In this document: piece by piece, positions 50,159 to 63,459 of the stretch | Position numbering within the stretch: the stretch's first letter is position 1 | Layout: the number at the start of each line of letters is the position of its first letter | NCBI GenBank assembly: GCA_033439265.1 | Contig: JAVTVX010000020.1 | Coordinates: 20,602,001-20,666,000, forward strand | Reading direction: 5' to 3' | Length of the DNA stretch: 64,000 nt | DNA from: Dillenia suffruticosa | Taxonomy: Eukaryota; Streptophyta; Magnoliopsida; Dilleniales; Dilleniaceae | Notes under the pieces: model-generated | Told to the model about the DNA's origin: nothing | Database searches by the model: none | What the model saw: only the letters and a program-made list of their open reading frames with translations | Position numbers and translations under genes: made by a program

Positions 50159-50255
50159 GCTTGTCCCCGGCGGAGCCTGGTGGTCATAATCCCCCTCTCC
50201 TATCTCCCAACTCTGAAATCCAGGATTCGAATCTTGTGTAACAAAAAAAATATTT
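50159..50255 (+). mobile_element. Short SINE with target duplication
   Basis: An A-box-like GAGCCTGGTGGTCATAA near 50171 and a B box GGATTCGAATC near 50222 are followed by TTGTGTAAC and poly(A). The exact duplication ATAGGAGTTGT flanks it (50148-50158 and 50256-50266). Same family as the insert in pseudogene C. Confidence 0.78.
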
Positions 50256-50549
50256 ATAGGAGTTGTCCTCGACAAAATTACATGTGCACCCTCGTATTAT
50301 CACCCATCTCTTTTTTACTCTTATCAGCCTTGGGATTTAAGTGCTTCTGAGAAAGGTTAAGATTAAATTCAACTTAAATTAAATAAATATTTTAATGCAA
50401 AATTATTTATAGAATAATAACTTAAATCTCTTTCACAAAATAATTTCAACTTCTAATATATGTTTCTTCAAAAATTTTACTATAATTCCCTCTCACTAAA
50501 AAAGTAATTTACATTCTCTCTTTCCAAAGACATTTTTTTTTTAGAAATA

Positions 50550-51359
50550 TACGCATCTGACCCCAAAAGAAAAAAAAAATTTAAAACAACCCTTGAATCA
50601 AAAAAATTTTAAAACTAACCCAAATTTGTTGTAGGTGGAAGACGCGACGGGCTATATTGCGTCTTGCACCCGCGACGTTGTGACGTGTCGACAGCAGAGG
50701 CGTGTCGCGTCTCCAAGACGCGACATCGGCGCTTCTCTCGCTCTTGCTGCACTCCGCCGCGGAGGGGGAGAGAGGGAGGGAGGACTGTCGCAGGATCCGG
50801 GAAGGAGTGCCGCGGGAGCTGTGCAGAGGGAGAGAGGGACAGTCACGGGGGGAGAGAGAGAGAAGACTGCCACAGGAGGAGGGAGGACTGCCGCGGGCGG
50901 TGAGGGAGGGAGGAAGAGAGGTCCACCGCGGGCGGCGGGGCAGGAGATAGAGAGAGAGCCGCAGGGGGGAGAGAGGGAAGACTGCCGCGGGCGGGGGGGA
51001 GAGAGGGAAGACTATCGCGGGGGGAGGGAGGACTGCCGCGGGCGGAGAAGGGAGGGAGGGCGCCGTGGCTGGGGGAGGGAGGGAGAGAGGACGACCGGCA
51101 GCTGCGGGGAGGAGAGAGAGAGAGCTGCGGCTGGAGGAGGGAGAGAGAGAGTCGCACGCGGGAGGGAGTAAGAGAGTCGCACGCGGGAGGGAGTGAGAGA
51201 GTCGCGGGCGGAGGAACACCGCGGGCGGTGGAGGAATCCATGTCGCGGATTCAAGACGCGACATAGCCTGTCGTGTCTTCCACTCACGACAAATATTGGT
51301 TAGTTTTGAAATTTTTTCGATTCAAGGGTTATTTTATTCTTTTTGGCGTCAGATGCGTA
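50550..51359. mobile_element. TIR element (~0.8 kb) with GC/GA-rich core
   Basis: Left arm 50550-50656 and right arm 51263-51359 are imperfect inverted repeats of about 100 bases. Both start TACGCATCTGAC and contain ACCCTTGAATC, AAAACTAACC and GGAAGAC. The interior is GC-rich, with GGGAGAGAGG and CTGCCGCGGGCGG repeats and a perfect hairpin (GTCGCGTCT, CCA, AGACGCGAC) at 50704-50724. AGACGCGAC recurs near both arms. Long TIRs suggest a MULE-like or MITE-type element, but I find no clear 8-9 base duplication. The long Arg/Gly and Pro/Ser frames inside are compositional artefacts. Confidence 0.75.
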
Positions 51360-52344
51360 CATCTCTCATTTTTTTTTTCTCTAAAAAATAAAATTTAGTT
51401 TTTCTTTCTCTAAAACTAAACAAATATATTTTTTAAAAAAACAATCAATTTAAGTCACATTTTCTCTCTCCAAACACATTGATTTTAAGTTTTTTTTTTT
51501 TTAAATCACATTTAATTCTCTAGAAAAATTAGATTGTTTAAAATTTTTGTTTCTTTAAATCAAATAATTTGTAATTTCCTCTCTTTAGAAAACAAATTTA
51601 GTTAATTTTTTTTTAAATAAATTTATTTTAACATTTTAATTTTCTTGTGTTACCCTACCCCCATTGAGGGTAAATATTACCCACAAAAGTAAAAATATGG
51701 ACAACAAACGCTAGGAAAGGAGAAATTCTAAATGGGTAATTTTTCACACACCCCCCCCCCCAACTTTTTCTTTTCCCTCCTACCAAATATGATCTAAATG
51801 AGGAAATGCCTATCAAACGTTTCTAACATAGCACCAGGTGTTACTTCAAGAGGCCAGGCAAACCTAATCTTCTCATGAGTTCACAGGCTAAATAATGTTC
51901 TTCACTGCATTTTGAACGACTTTCCACCCATTGGGAAGTAGGAAGGAAAAAAGAAGACTACCAGACAGACAATGAAGCTTCATGGGGCATGCTTTGGAAA
52001 CATATGGCAGCTTTGAAGTCAATTGTTGAGTTACCACAAGGAACTTGCATAAAAGGAATTGTTGTCAACCAAAGGAAGGATCTAAAAAGAAGGGGGGGGG
52101 GGAAGGGACCTGAAAAGAGTGGCAAGACTAACTAGCATTGAACAATATAAAGGATGGATCATATTGAACAATATTAAGGTGTTTTGTTAACATTCTTCCT
52201 AGCCTAAGCAGTTAGGGACTTTACATGGAGCATCAAGAATACCTACCACATGATAAGCATAACGGACTGCTATGTACTGAGGCTACTTTCTACAATACAA
52301 GCATCTGGCCTTGGGATACAGCAGCAGCATTCCAATGACAGAAT
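51360..52344. other. Intergenic and probable SMC1 3' untranslated region
   Basis: T-rich DNA at 51360-51650, a C run at about 51751-51762 and a G run at about 52093-52102. The part near 52344 is probably the SMC1 3' untranslated region. No other gene seen. Confidence 0.45.
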
Positions 52345-55300
52345 GTCAAGACTCCCGATACTTGGTCAGGTCAAATGTCAGTGTTCTGGAGCAGCTGCAA
52401 AGATATCAGAACTATCAGCATGATATTTAGAACAGGTAGATCTAGACAAGACTAGACATCAACAGAAAACATGACCAATTGCCTTACAGATAGAAAATAA
52501 GCAATACAATTGAACAAACCTCAAACAGAAAACAAAAATAAAGAGCATTACCTTTTTTCAGCATCCCTATAAACACCAACCAAAGCTTCGGCCTTATCAT
52601 AAAAGGTATCCTTCAGTGAGATTACAATACTCTGGAAACCACTGCCTGCATCAGAATCTTGATTTCCCCGGCCCTCTTCACAAGACTTTGATCTGATAAA
52701 ACCAGCAACCTTGGCAACATTCAGGTTATCCAATGCAGCGTCAACTTCATCCAATATGAAGAATGGTGAAGGACGATAACTGAGATAAATCAGCAAGGAA
52801 ATTGATCAAAAATCAATTATAGGAAGTTCTTGGCACCAAAAAAAAAAATAGTATTGACTTCCTTAAAACCGAAGGCACATACAAATTTTACGACCATTCA
52901 TGAGAATGTGGTCTACCAAAAGAGGAACCCTTGTGACCAAGGAAGGACACTAGGGGAATGTAATAACAATTGCCAATGTAAACTATGGAATTTGCCTGTC
53001 ATCAACTAAGTCGGACTTTCAGGAAGCACATTTTAAGATAATCCAAAACAGGGATAAAAGTTTTGGCTACAAGGCAAGTTGACAGCTCAAATGTAATCCT
53101 CTTTGACAATGAAAATAAAGAAATTCTAGACTCCAAGATATATTACACATATAACCAACCATAAGGATAGGCAAAATCAATAAGTCACACAACATTTATA
53201 CTCAGAAAGGTACAGGATTCAATGAAATTCCTTGATAATTACCTATGGATAGAGAATAGCAAAGCTAATGCTGCAACTGTCTTTTCCCCACCAGATAGCT
53301 GTTCCATATCACGGAAGCGCTTTGTTGGGGGCATGGCAGTGTACTTAATGCCATGTAAAAATGGATCATCCTCGTTTTCCAAATTCAAGTATGCTGTTCC
53401 ACCCAGTGGATGTGTATTGCTCTTTGTAAGTTGTTTGTAGATCTTATCAATGTTACTTGAAATATGGTTGAAAGCATCCATAAACAGGTCATACCTTCAT
53501 CAATCAAGCATGCTCAACAACTTTAGCACTTGAGGTCAAAATGCAAGGATAACATGTAAAGACTATACCAACGCAGGAGGAATTCATCACAAATTGAGGG
53601 TACATAGCATGGACATCGATAGACAGAACACACATGATAATTATAGAAAATTTTACAAGCATGTCCCCCTTTAATATTTTCATGCTATATATGCTCATAA
53701 TGTGACCAAGTAGCACAAGTACACTTCTAGGCAACTGAAGTGAAAATGTTTATCTAAAGGCCAATTCTTTAGAAAGACGACACCCTCAGACAAGAGCAAT
53801 CTTTTAACAAGATTCATATTCTTAATATGCCTGTCATAGGCATGTGTAATGATACAGAGGAATATATGCATGTATATCCCCTTGACAAACAGATTTTTAC
53901 AGAAAAGTATCACCTTTTGCATTTATTATGAGGTTGACATGCATAAAGGTTGTATATGAGCATAATCTACCTCTACATGTGCTTGCAGAGATATTTAGGT
54001 GCATGCACATTTCTTTAATTAATTGTACAGGTGCAGAGTATGTGTTGATCCAAGGCCATCAAATTATAACATTATCATTTTCAGGCCAGCTAAATATGAC
54101 AAATACCTTCTCTGTTTCACTGAATTGAACTTGTCTGCTTTCTCCTTCTCCTCTTTTCTGGCAGCTTCGAACTCCTCAGAAACTAATCTTTCCTTCTCCA
54201 GCAAAGCCTCATATTGGTCCAAGGCCTTCAAATTTGGAGCTGTTCTTTCTATTTCTGATATTAGGGAATCCATTTTTTGCTTAAACTCAGCCTCCAGTTT
54301 TTCCCTCTCAGAAGGCCGCATATCCTGTTGATGAGATCTATTTAATTGACTGAAATCAAAAGCAGGGTTTGGTGTTGAAGATCCAGTTTCCATTGGATCA
54401 GACAAAGTGGGAAGGACTATATGCTCTAATTCACATTTCTCCAATATTTCCTGCTTGCGTGACTTTAATTGTTCAACCTGTGTCTCCTGAAGAAAATATA
54501 ATAGCAGTGAGAACCTAACAAGGATTGGCATTCAAGAGACAATCTCTTGATACAATAAGTGAGGAATAAATACGTAGTATACAAGTCTATAGGCTAACCT
54601 TTGCAGCCATCTGACGACTTTGTTTGCTTATGTTTGACGCTACAGCAGAGACCTTCTTCTTCCATTCCTGGATGTCCTTTTCGCACTCCTCTGCCTTGGA
54701 CTTCGACTCTACATGAGTTCAAAGGAGGAGTAAATGTTATAGCCATAACTAGATTGTCCATGTAAGAGAAATATGGATGCATAAGCTATTAACATGGTAT
54801 CCATGTCTTTTTTCATTAAGGAATTCTCAGTACAACAACAATTTCTCATGGCTAATAACTTTTTAGGTCCAAAAGGGTAACAGAATTTCACCGGTGACGG
54901 GGTGTTTAAAAAGCCAATTGATTGAGGAAAATTATGGAATTTAGAAATTATTTTAACAAATAATAATAATAAAATAAAACGAGTTTGATTACCACAAGTT
55001 TCAAATCCAGTGACAGTTGGATTGAGGATTAATTTAACAGACAACGGAGTACACTGTTATAAGTAAACGAAGTAGAAACACACCTTCTGCTTCATTCTTC
55101 CACTGATCAATTTCACCTGTAGTTTTCTCATCCACAGATTTAGCTTCCTCCATATTTTTTTTGACTTGATTCAAGTCATGCTTTAGATCATCCAAGAAAG
55201 ACTCCAGCTTTGTGATACCTGACTCCATATCCCGCTTTTGCTCATACTCCAACCTGATCACAACAATGAACAGCCATAATTTATCCAAAAGTATATTACA

Positions 55301-58300
55301 GAAGCACTGTAAAATATATTACTGAAGCCTGGTTACACAGATAACATAAAATCAATTTAGAAGGAAAACTGATGGTTTTAGTGTTTTATTTTAACTCTTG
55401 AAAGAAAGAAAGAAAAAAGGTAAACAAAAAAAAAAGGGAAACAAATCGAAAAGGTAAAACTAGCATTAAATAGAAAACCATAAGGCTCTTGAGGCTAGTT
55501 ACGCCCTCCACAAACTCGGTCAGTTTATAATGCACCATGTCAAAAGAGTAATTAATGATAGACATATAATAACAATACTCTGCTCTACGCTACTCTATGA
55601 AGTAGGTATACTTCCAAATTATTCAAGTCAAACAGCTAGTCAATTAAGACATAACCACAAACTCTTCTACAAGATGCACTTGCCTTCAAAAAATCTCCCA
55701 AACACCCCCTAAATATAGTTAGGGTAGGAGAAAAGATAGGATAGAAATCCTAACTACCATGAGTGTACATCAAAGCTCAATATTTAGTTGGTTGGCAAAT
55801 ATCAATGCAGTTTCAGAGGGCCAATATATTTTGTAGGAAAAAAAAATAATTCAGGCTTAAATTCGTAAGCGCAATAAGTAGAAAAACATACTGGGACTTC
55901 AACTTTGAGTATTGGTTGGTCAGGCTAAGCCTCTGCTCATCCATCTCCTGGGCAGCCTTTAGTTGGTTCTCTTCATACTCACGAATGTTACTTACCCCAA
56001 CAGACTTACTAAAGTCCTTATAGATCCGGTCTACAATTTCATTGATTCTCTTCTCCAGCTTCTTTATTTCCGTGCTTCTTTTAGCAGTGATTTCCTCCAA
56101 CTGCACAAACAACGTTAAAAGAAATTAATTCTCAAATAACATGCCACAGTTGCAAAATTACAAGACATGATGTATAGTGAGAGAAAAACCTTCTCAAGTT
56201 CCGGCTGAATACGACCAATTTCTTCTTCATTAGTCTGCTTTTCCAGCTGCAACCTTTTAAGTTTGTCTGTGATACTATTCTGCAGCGGTGAAGTTCAACA
56301 CGACAAAACAATGCATGAGAAGAGGAAGTAAGTTGAAGCAAATCATTGTTATAAAGAAGCCCCCAAAGAGCAGCAGATTTTATTGTGTCACTTCACGCGC
56401 CACTCAAAATTCATCCAAATTAATACTGTTGTTTCTAGTTTGGAGATTGTATACAAAAGGCAGTAAACTAATAATTCATTCACATTGAAACTCTTATTTC
56501 ATAAATTGGCATTACATATATGGAAACAATAAGTGATACATTCAATTGCAATCTTACTCCATCCACATAAATTTTCATGTTTCTAAAAGTTTTACAGCAA
56601 TTAGCAGCAATCTCCGAATGCCTGTAGCTGTCTTCCATACAATCAAGTAAGTTAAACTATGATACAGTCACCATATAACTTCCCATGCCAACCTTGCAAC
56701 CAACATGTTGTCGTGAACATAAAAACAAATCCTCACATTGTTAGAGATGCTTGAATAATACAAATGTGACCTATGTTAGATAGATTACCTCATTTTTGTT
56801 CCATCAGGAAGCAGAGAAAATGTGGTCAAAATCTATTTTTAAGAGCTTTGCATTTATAATATTGTCTCAACACACAAATAGGGTCTCTTGACAGTTAGGC
56901 CCAACACTGTCACTGCAATAGTCAAACTAGGATGAAGGAATCAATTATACAATTATTGAAGTTCAAGGATTTTTCAAGAATTAGAAGTTCAAGTCATGGG
57001 CAAACCTTAGCCCACTGGCAAAGATGTTTTGTATCTTTATTAGAGCTTTCAGATTCAATTCCCAAAATCAGCCTGCTCTTAATGAAAAGTAAGGCTATTT
57101 GCTTATTGCTTGCCCACCCTGGACCCAATAATGGGATGCTTTAATCACCAGATGAACTTTTTTTAGAAGTTTTAAGTCTTATAAGTGGAAGAACCAAAAT
57201 TCAGGGTCCAGATCTAAATTATGCTCCCGAAACCATAATCTTTGTAACACTATTAACAGTGAAGCAGCAATAATAAGTTAATTTAGTGGATAAATAAACG
57301 AATGAATGAACAAGACAAAATGATCCACGGTAACAGAAACGTATAAAAGTTAGGTCCATAATTGCTCCTCTATTTATGGTAGACCAAAAGGTACACCACC
57401 ACCAGGAAATGATTTAATATGCGTGGGGAATGAAACAAAAAGTAAAAAACTCAAATACAGCCCACAAAAGATACCTTCTCAATCTCTTGATATTGAATCT
57501 TTTTTTCAAGTCCACTCATTTTCCCAGAAGCTTCAGACTCCTTAAGATGCATTTCTCGAATTGAACCAAGACCCTCCAATTCTGATTCCAACCTCTCCTT
57601 ACTTTTTTTTAGTCCTGTCGGGAAGCAAAATTAAATAAACTGCAAAATGAACCAAAGATGATGAGCAACAGTTTCGTATCTACATGAACTAACCTTCAAT
57701 TTTTCTGTCATCCCATTGCTTTAACCTTGCTTCCATTCCACCACTGGTACCACCAGTCATTGTACCAGACTTGGTTAGCAGGATCCCTTCAGTAGTGACC
57801 ACTACCAAGAAAAAGAAATCATAGAACTCTTGGTACATAGGATGGGAAAAACTAACATGTGATCCAGAAAATGGATGAATGATAAACCAAAAAAAAAAAA
57901 TTCAAATGAAAAGACTAATAAACACAAGGAATCAAATGTACCCTTAAACCTCTCTCCAGTCCAGCTAAGAGCTTTAGCTTCTTCAAGGTTCTCACAGACT
58001 AGGGTGTTCCCAACAGCAAATAGAATAGCCTTTTCTAAGGTTCGATCAAATGTGTGATGGTTAAGCCAACAATTTAGGGTCCTCAAAGATTTCAATTTAA
58101 TGAATACCAGCTTTTCAAAAATAATAAAGAATCAGTGAAAGAACAATAGGAATGTGTTCCCACATTTTTACCCTTCATTTGCCAGGATATGGAGAGGGAC
58201 AGGAGGATTTGAACACCTGACCCACCTCTTGTCAAAATTCTAAAACTCTTTTACACTCAGCAATGAGCATAACTTAGAAAAGGGGAATGTCAAAACCAAT

Positions 58301-61300
58301 AACAAATGAAATGCTCTGCTATAACATTTAGCAACCATGCTATTTTAAGGATATTGGACTATGTCAAAGACTAGTTTTGCTGTTCCACCCAGCGTGCGCA
58401 ACTTCTCAATGATAGGCTTTACACGGACTGACTGTAGAGGTATAAATGTCACAGGTGGAAGCCTCTGCTCCTTCAGATACTGCAGGGGGGAAAACAAGGA
58501 AGTTCTAATCTTGAATGCTTTTAAAACAAGAGAGAAAAGATTCTAGAACAGGATAACAGATCCTGGCTCATGAGTGAAATTATGGGTAATGCAACAAGTT
58601 AACAACAATAATACAAGTTTAAAATTTTGGATCATCAATATTTATGGAGGAGAATAATACAATGGTGCTTTAATTGCATGCTTGATTACTGAAATAAAGA
58701 AGAAAAGGCCCCACAATAGTGGCACAATAACAAGGAGAAACAAATATTTGCCTCCAATTTGCAATTTCTGTTCTTTTCAATATATTGTCCAATATTTCAG
58801 GAGAGCAATGGAATAGTTATCATACAACAAAGTGAACCATTTAGCAAATAAGGAAATTGCGGATCATCAAAACCCATTCCACACCTTGGAGGATGGGAAA
58901 GCACCCATATTGCTTCCTCAACTTACCACCGAGAAATATTTACACTTCCAAATCTATGTAGTCCTCTCAAAAATTTTGTAAAAATTCCAATTATTTTTCA
59001 ACAAATGCTCAGTGGCATAATAGTAACAAGAGAGAGAGAGAACAACAGCCAGGAAAAAAAAAATACTTGGACAGTCTGTGGAAGAGACATGAGAAGCAGT
59101 AGGAGATGTTCTCAACAAGCAATATCTCACCAAGATAATTAGGTACAGTACATTATTCAACTGTATTTCATCTCTATCTCAAACAACAAAGCATTTTATG
59201 TTTTGCAGAAGATAAGATTATCGGTCTAGAGGAGTTACCTTGATGCACTCCTTTCCAGTATGCTCATCTTCAACCACTACTGCATCCATAAATCTTCCCA
59301 TTGCAACGGTAACAGCAAGGTTATACTTCTTCTGGGTAGGCCTGCAAAGATCTGTCATACGGCCACGGACTCCCGAAAAGAGGCGTTTGAGGGTCTCAAC
59401 TGTTTGAGACAGCCTAGCATCCCTTTCATTTTCATGTCTATCGGCCTTTAACTCCCGCAGCTGGGTTTCTATTTCGGCTATTTTTGCTTTCAAGGAATCA
59501 TACTTACCCCTACAAGAAAATTGCTGCCTATGTCATGACTAAAATAAACCAATTAAAAGAAAAATTAATGACTACACTTGAAGGAACAAATGACGAAGAA
59601 TTGCAACCACACGCCTGACTACAAAGCCAGTGAAAATAAATGACTCAACAGGCAACAAGATAGGCTTACTAACTTCGCATCCTGATGTTTTTCATGCATT
59701 TTGCGCAGCTCATCTTTGACTCTAGTTAGTTCTTCCTTATGCTTCTTATGTCCATCAGTAATCTTTTTCAGTCTCTCTTTCATTTGTCCTTCCTGAGATT
59801 CCAATTCCTGCTGCCTACTCCTTAATTGTTGAAGATTTTCTTCCAAATTCTTTTGAGCCTCAATGTCAACATGCTGCTGGCGATCCAGAACCTCTTTCTC
59901 GTCTCTTAATTTTGTAGTTTTCATTCCTGCAGCCTCCTTACTGCAACATCAAAGCCAATCAAGAAACCAAAGCATCATTATCAACAGTATATGGTTTAGA
60001 ATTAAGGTTTCTGGACTGTAGCAGGGGAATCCTACAAGAGAAGAATACATTTCCATTTTCCTAGCAAAAATGATAGAAAATTTTAGATGTGGAGATGTGA
60101 AGCTTCCACAAGTTGCTAGAACAAGGAATACAGGTTTTTAGAATTTTCAGAACATGGGCAACACTTCTACTCCAACTGTAAGAAGGATCCCATTCTCACG
60201 CAAATGAAAACCAAGGTGTGAGACAAGAAATATAAAACAGGAAAGTGGAAACCAGCTGAATAGAGGACAAGACCACAGCATACTGAATTAATATGCACTA
60301 TTAAGAATTAATCAATCCAATAATGTATACAGTTACAGCAACAAAGTTAACAGGCATATAGGTCCAATAGTACAGCTGATGCCAACCACTTTTCAGCAAA
60401 TATGAAATCAAAAACTCATCAATTGGAGTTAGGATGAAAATTTTAATGAACAAAAACTGAAGTTTTGCAGAGTTGGCACAGGGGCGGGGGAAAACCAACT
60501 ACATTATAGTTCAAGATGCAAACCATTTCCCAGGACCCCAAGGAAAATAAAATGAGCATTCCTCATAGGCCCAAACAAGCACCTACTATGCCCAATACAT
60601 AAAAATTCATATATTTAATCCCAAAAACCTGACTAGCAAAAATTAAAAAATAATAATAATAATAATAAAACAATAAAAATAATATAAAAAAGTCTAGCAT
60701 GCTTTTGTGTGCTAAGGGTAAGCACAAATTAAACATTCCATCTCAAAGAGCTAATACTATTTAGCTTAAACCTTGAACATTAGAATCAAACTCCTTGTAC
60801 TTTTAAAGTAACAGCAACTGCAAGTTAAGCACATCATAGACATCAAGGTGGCTAACCTTGTCCCAGATTGGGAGGTCTGGGAGAACAAAATTTACCCCTT
60901 CAAACAATGAGGTTTCCATAATATGAGCTCATGACATTCTTATCACAATGACATAACCTTGCCTTTATTAAGGCAAAGTCACATCTTTTTAAGCATCGGA
61001 ATGCTCAATATAAAAGTTTTAAATTATAAATTCAAAAACAAAAACCAGAGTTTTTTGAAGGAGCTTTAGTATTTGTATAATCAGTTGAAATTTCTACCAA
61101 AAGATGATACTTCCATGCTCAACTTTTATGTTTGCAATTCAACAATGCTTCATCATCTTTCCCATTCTCTCTGTTTTTCAACCAAAAGGATCCCCTTATC
61201 ACTGGTGGTTCAGGACCCTTGCTGGGCTTCCAAAAGGAATACATGACTCTCATCAAATTGAAGTTTATGAAAGAGAACACATAACCAATCTACTAGAACA

Positions 61301-61597
61301 ATAAAATGAATTCAGTTTGCCTATTGGCCAAAATATAAAGTGAATATAAGCAACTTACATTTTATGATACTCCCTCAGCTGATCATCAGCCAACTTCAGT
61401 TTTTGGCCTTCGCTTTCTCCTTTTTCATTCAAATCTTTTAGCTTGGCTCCAACATCATTTAAGTTATTTTGTAGCCTTTCTATTCGCTCGCTATGCTTAT
61501 TCTTTTCTTCTCTCTTTTTTTTGAGTTCCCTAGTAGCGCTCTTGATTTTTGAATTAATTCGGGACATCTCCTCCTTTAGTTTAAGAAGCTCAGGTTG
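52345..61597 (-). CDS. SMC1: Cohesin subunit SMC1, C-terminal three quarters (5' exons outside window)
   Basis: SMC1 pairs with SMC3 in the cohesin ring that holds sister chromatids together. Minus-strand exons: 61597-61359, 59940-59670, 59509-59239, 58479-58355, 58051-57942, 57801-57694, 57614-57475, 56280-56190, 56100-55892, 55253-55084, 54708-54599, 54486-54107, 53494-53243, 52779-52552 and 52394-52345. Together they encode 917 residues in one phase. The order is first coiled coil, hinge ([20 protein letters not shown], then [16 protein letters not shown]), return coiled coil, ABC signature ([15 protein letters not shown]), Walker B ([13 protein letters not shown]), and the SMC1-typical end [10 protein letters not shown]. 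About 300 N-terminal residues including Walker A must lie beyond 64000. One intron is AT-AC (see 58052-58354); the others are GT-AG. Individual exon ends are hand-called. Confidence 0.94.
58052..58354 (-). other. U12-type AT-AC intron in SMC1
   Basis: The hinge coding sequence breaks at CTAGTCTTTGACATAGTCCA. The next bases are ATATCCTT, the exact U12 donor consensus, and no usable GT lies there. The intron ends GGCTTAACCATCACAC, where CTTAAC fits the U12 branch point about ten bases before a terminal AC. Joining gives [15 protein letters not shown] in frame, matching the SMC1 family. Removal would need the minor spliceosome. Confidence 0.85.
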
Positions 61598-61677
61598 CTG
61601 CAAACAAGAGATGTAAAGAAAGAATGGTAAAATAGGTATTAGCTTAATTCATAAATTTCTCAAAAGACAAGTAGTGA

Positions 61678-63440
61678 TTGCAACATATTAGTAGCAACAA
61701 TTCAAATCGAAACATGATTAGAGGTTATCAAATAGAGAGGGGTGATACTGCCACTGGTTTTTCTATCCTTAGGATGCGGTTTGACAAGATTTGTGTTTCT
61801 CAGCTACAGTTTGCCGCTAATACCGTTCTCTTTCTCAAAGACCATAGAGATGGTTTTTCAAGACAGTTCATTCTTCTCAACATTTTTGTGAAAATCTTCA
61901 GGCTAATTATCAACATGGTTAAGAGTAAGCTTCTTGATCCTAATGTGACTAATGAGACTCTTGATGATTTGTGAGCTCTCATTGGATGTAAGAAGTGGGA
62001 GTGGCCTCTAGATTACTTAGTGTTTAGGAGATAATATGAGGAATGTTTCATTTTTGGCATCTGGTTGTTGCCAGAATTTAGCAAGAGATTGGATGGAAGG
62101 GTGCTTTCTTATCACTATGTAGGCATAATACAATGATATATGCTTGTCTTTTTGGCATCCCCCTTTAATTTCTTTCCCCCATTAAGGTTACCATTAGGGT
62201 GGCAAAAAAGAGATTGAGAAGTTATAATGGTCCTAATAGGAGAGATCATTTGGTGGATAGAGACAAGGTTTCAAAACTCGAAAAGCAATTTGGTGTTCAA
62301 AAACATTTCCCCAGTTAATAAATGGCCATGAAGATAATGTTTAGAACCCAATAAGGCCATCACAAGTAAATATGGTCTATGACAGAGTAGATGGGATATA
62401 AAGGCTGGGTGCCAACTTCTCCTTCTAGCCTTTCGAAATTCATCTCTCAAGTTTATCATATTTCAAATTTTCTAGTATCTTTTAAAGTGGGAGATGGTCT
62501 AAACGATTCTCTTTTGGGAGGATTCTTGGATTGGGGATTCAGCTCTTTCCATTACTTTTCCAAGACCCTGTCAGATCTCCATGCGCATCCACCCCTATTA
62601 GAGATTTCTTCTTCTGAGAAACTAATCCCATCACTTAAAATTTTCATATTTTGAAAAATCTTAGTCATAGTAGAGCTATAGGACTAAGCTCCCTTATTTC
62701 CTTACTTTGGGGAAAATAACCCTCCCCCGCTATCCCTGACACTAGAGTTTGGAACCTTGAAGTTCAAGTATCTTCTCTTGTAAATCATTCTTTTATAATC
62801 TTAATTGTCTTCCCTACACCCCCACTTTTCGCTTAACCGATTTCATTTGGAGCACAAAACTTCTTACCAAAGTTAAACTTTTGCATGATCTACAAAACTT
62901 AATGAGATTAATAGGAATGATCTATTACAAAAATGAAGATCTTTTAAAACTATTTCACTAGATATTAGTGTCGTGTGTGAAAAAGATTCCAAAACTAGAG
63001 ATTACGTGTTTTTACATTGCGCTATAACTCAGGAGATGTGGATTCAGCTCTTATCTATATCTGGTGATCAATGGGTTAGTCTACAAGTGTCTTTGGTTTG
63101 GTGTTCACAAAGTATAGAGCCTTTCATGGGTGAAAAATGCTTATTGGCTTTATAGATGCATTGTTGTTGCTATTCCTCAGTGATTTAGAGAAAGCATAAT
63201 GCTAGAATTTTCATATATCAAAATATTGACTCCTCTCTTCTTTGGAATAAGACTATCCCGCATATTTCTCATGTCGTGCTTTATGAATGAACAGGGATTG
63301 GAATGCAATTCTTTAATTTTTTTTTTTATTATTATTCTTTGTTTTCTCTTATCAACTCTTATGATTTCTTATCAACTTACGTATATTCTCTTATCTATCT
63401 AATATAATTTCCTTTTTATAAAAAGCAAAAACAAAAAATT
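61678..63440 (+). mobile_element. Decayed L1-type LINE, 5'-truncated
   Basis: Read on the plus strand, it retains the 3' part of a reverse transcriptase: CVSQLQFAANTVLF in place of the usual LQFADDT catalytic block, then IINMVKSKL, WPLDYL and RLDG. A zinc-knuckle-like end (EKDSKTRDYVFLHC with later Trp residues) lies near 62975-63040. A TTTTTATAAAAAG plus A-rich tail ends at about 63440. Stops and frameshifts are frequent. It lies antisense in an upstream SMC1 intron. A possible ATTAGAG target duplication flanks it. Confidence 0.72.
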
Positions 63441-63459
63441 AGAGATCACACACATGATA

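Noticed and set aside
50581..51287. 227- and 178-codon Pro/Ser- and Arg/Gly-rich ORFs
   Set aside because: They read low-complexity GA/CT repeat inside a TIR element, on both strands.
61678..61974. 98-codon ORF as an independent gene
   Set aside because: It reads into a degraded LINE reverse transcriptase (LQFAANT in place of LQFADDT).
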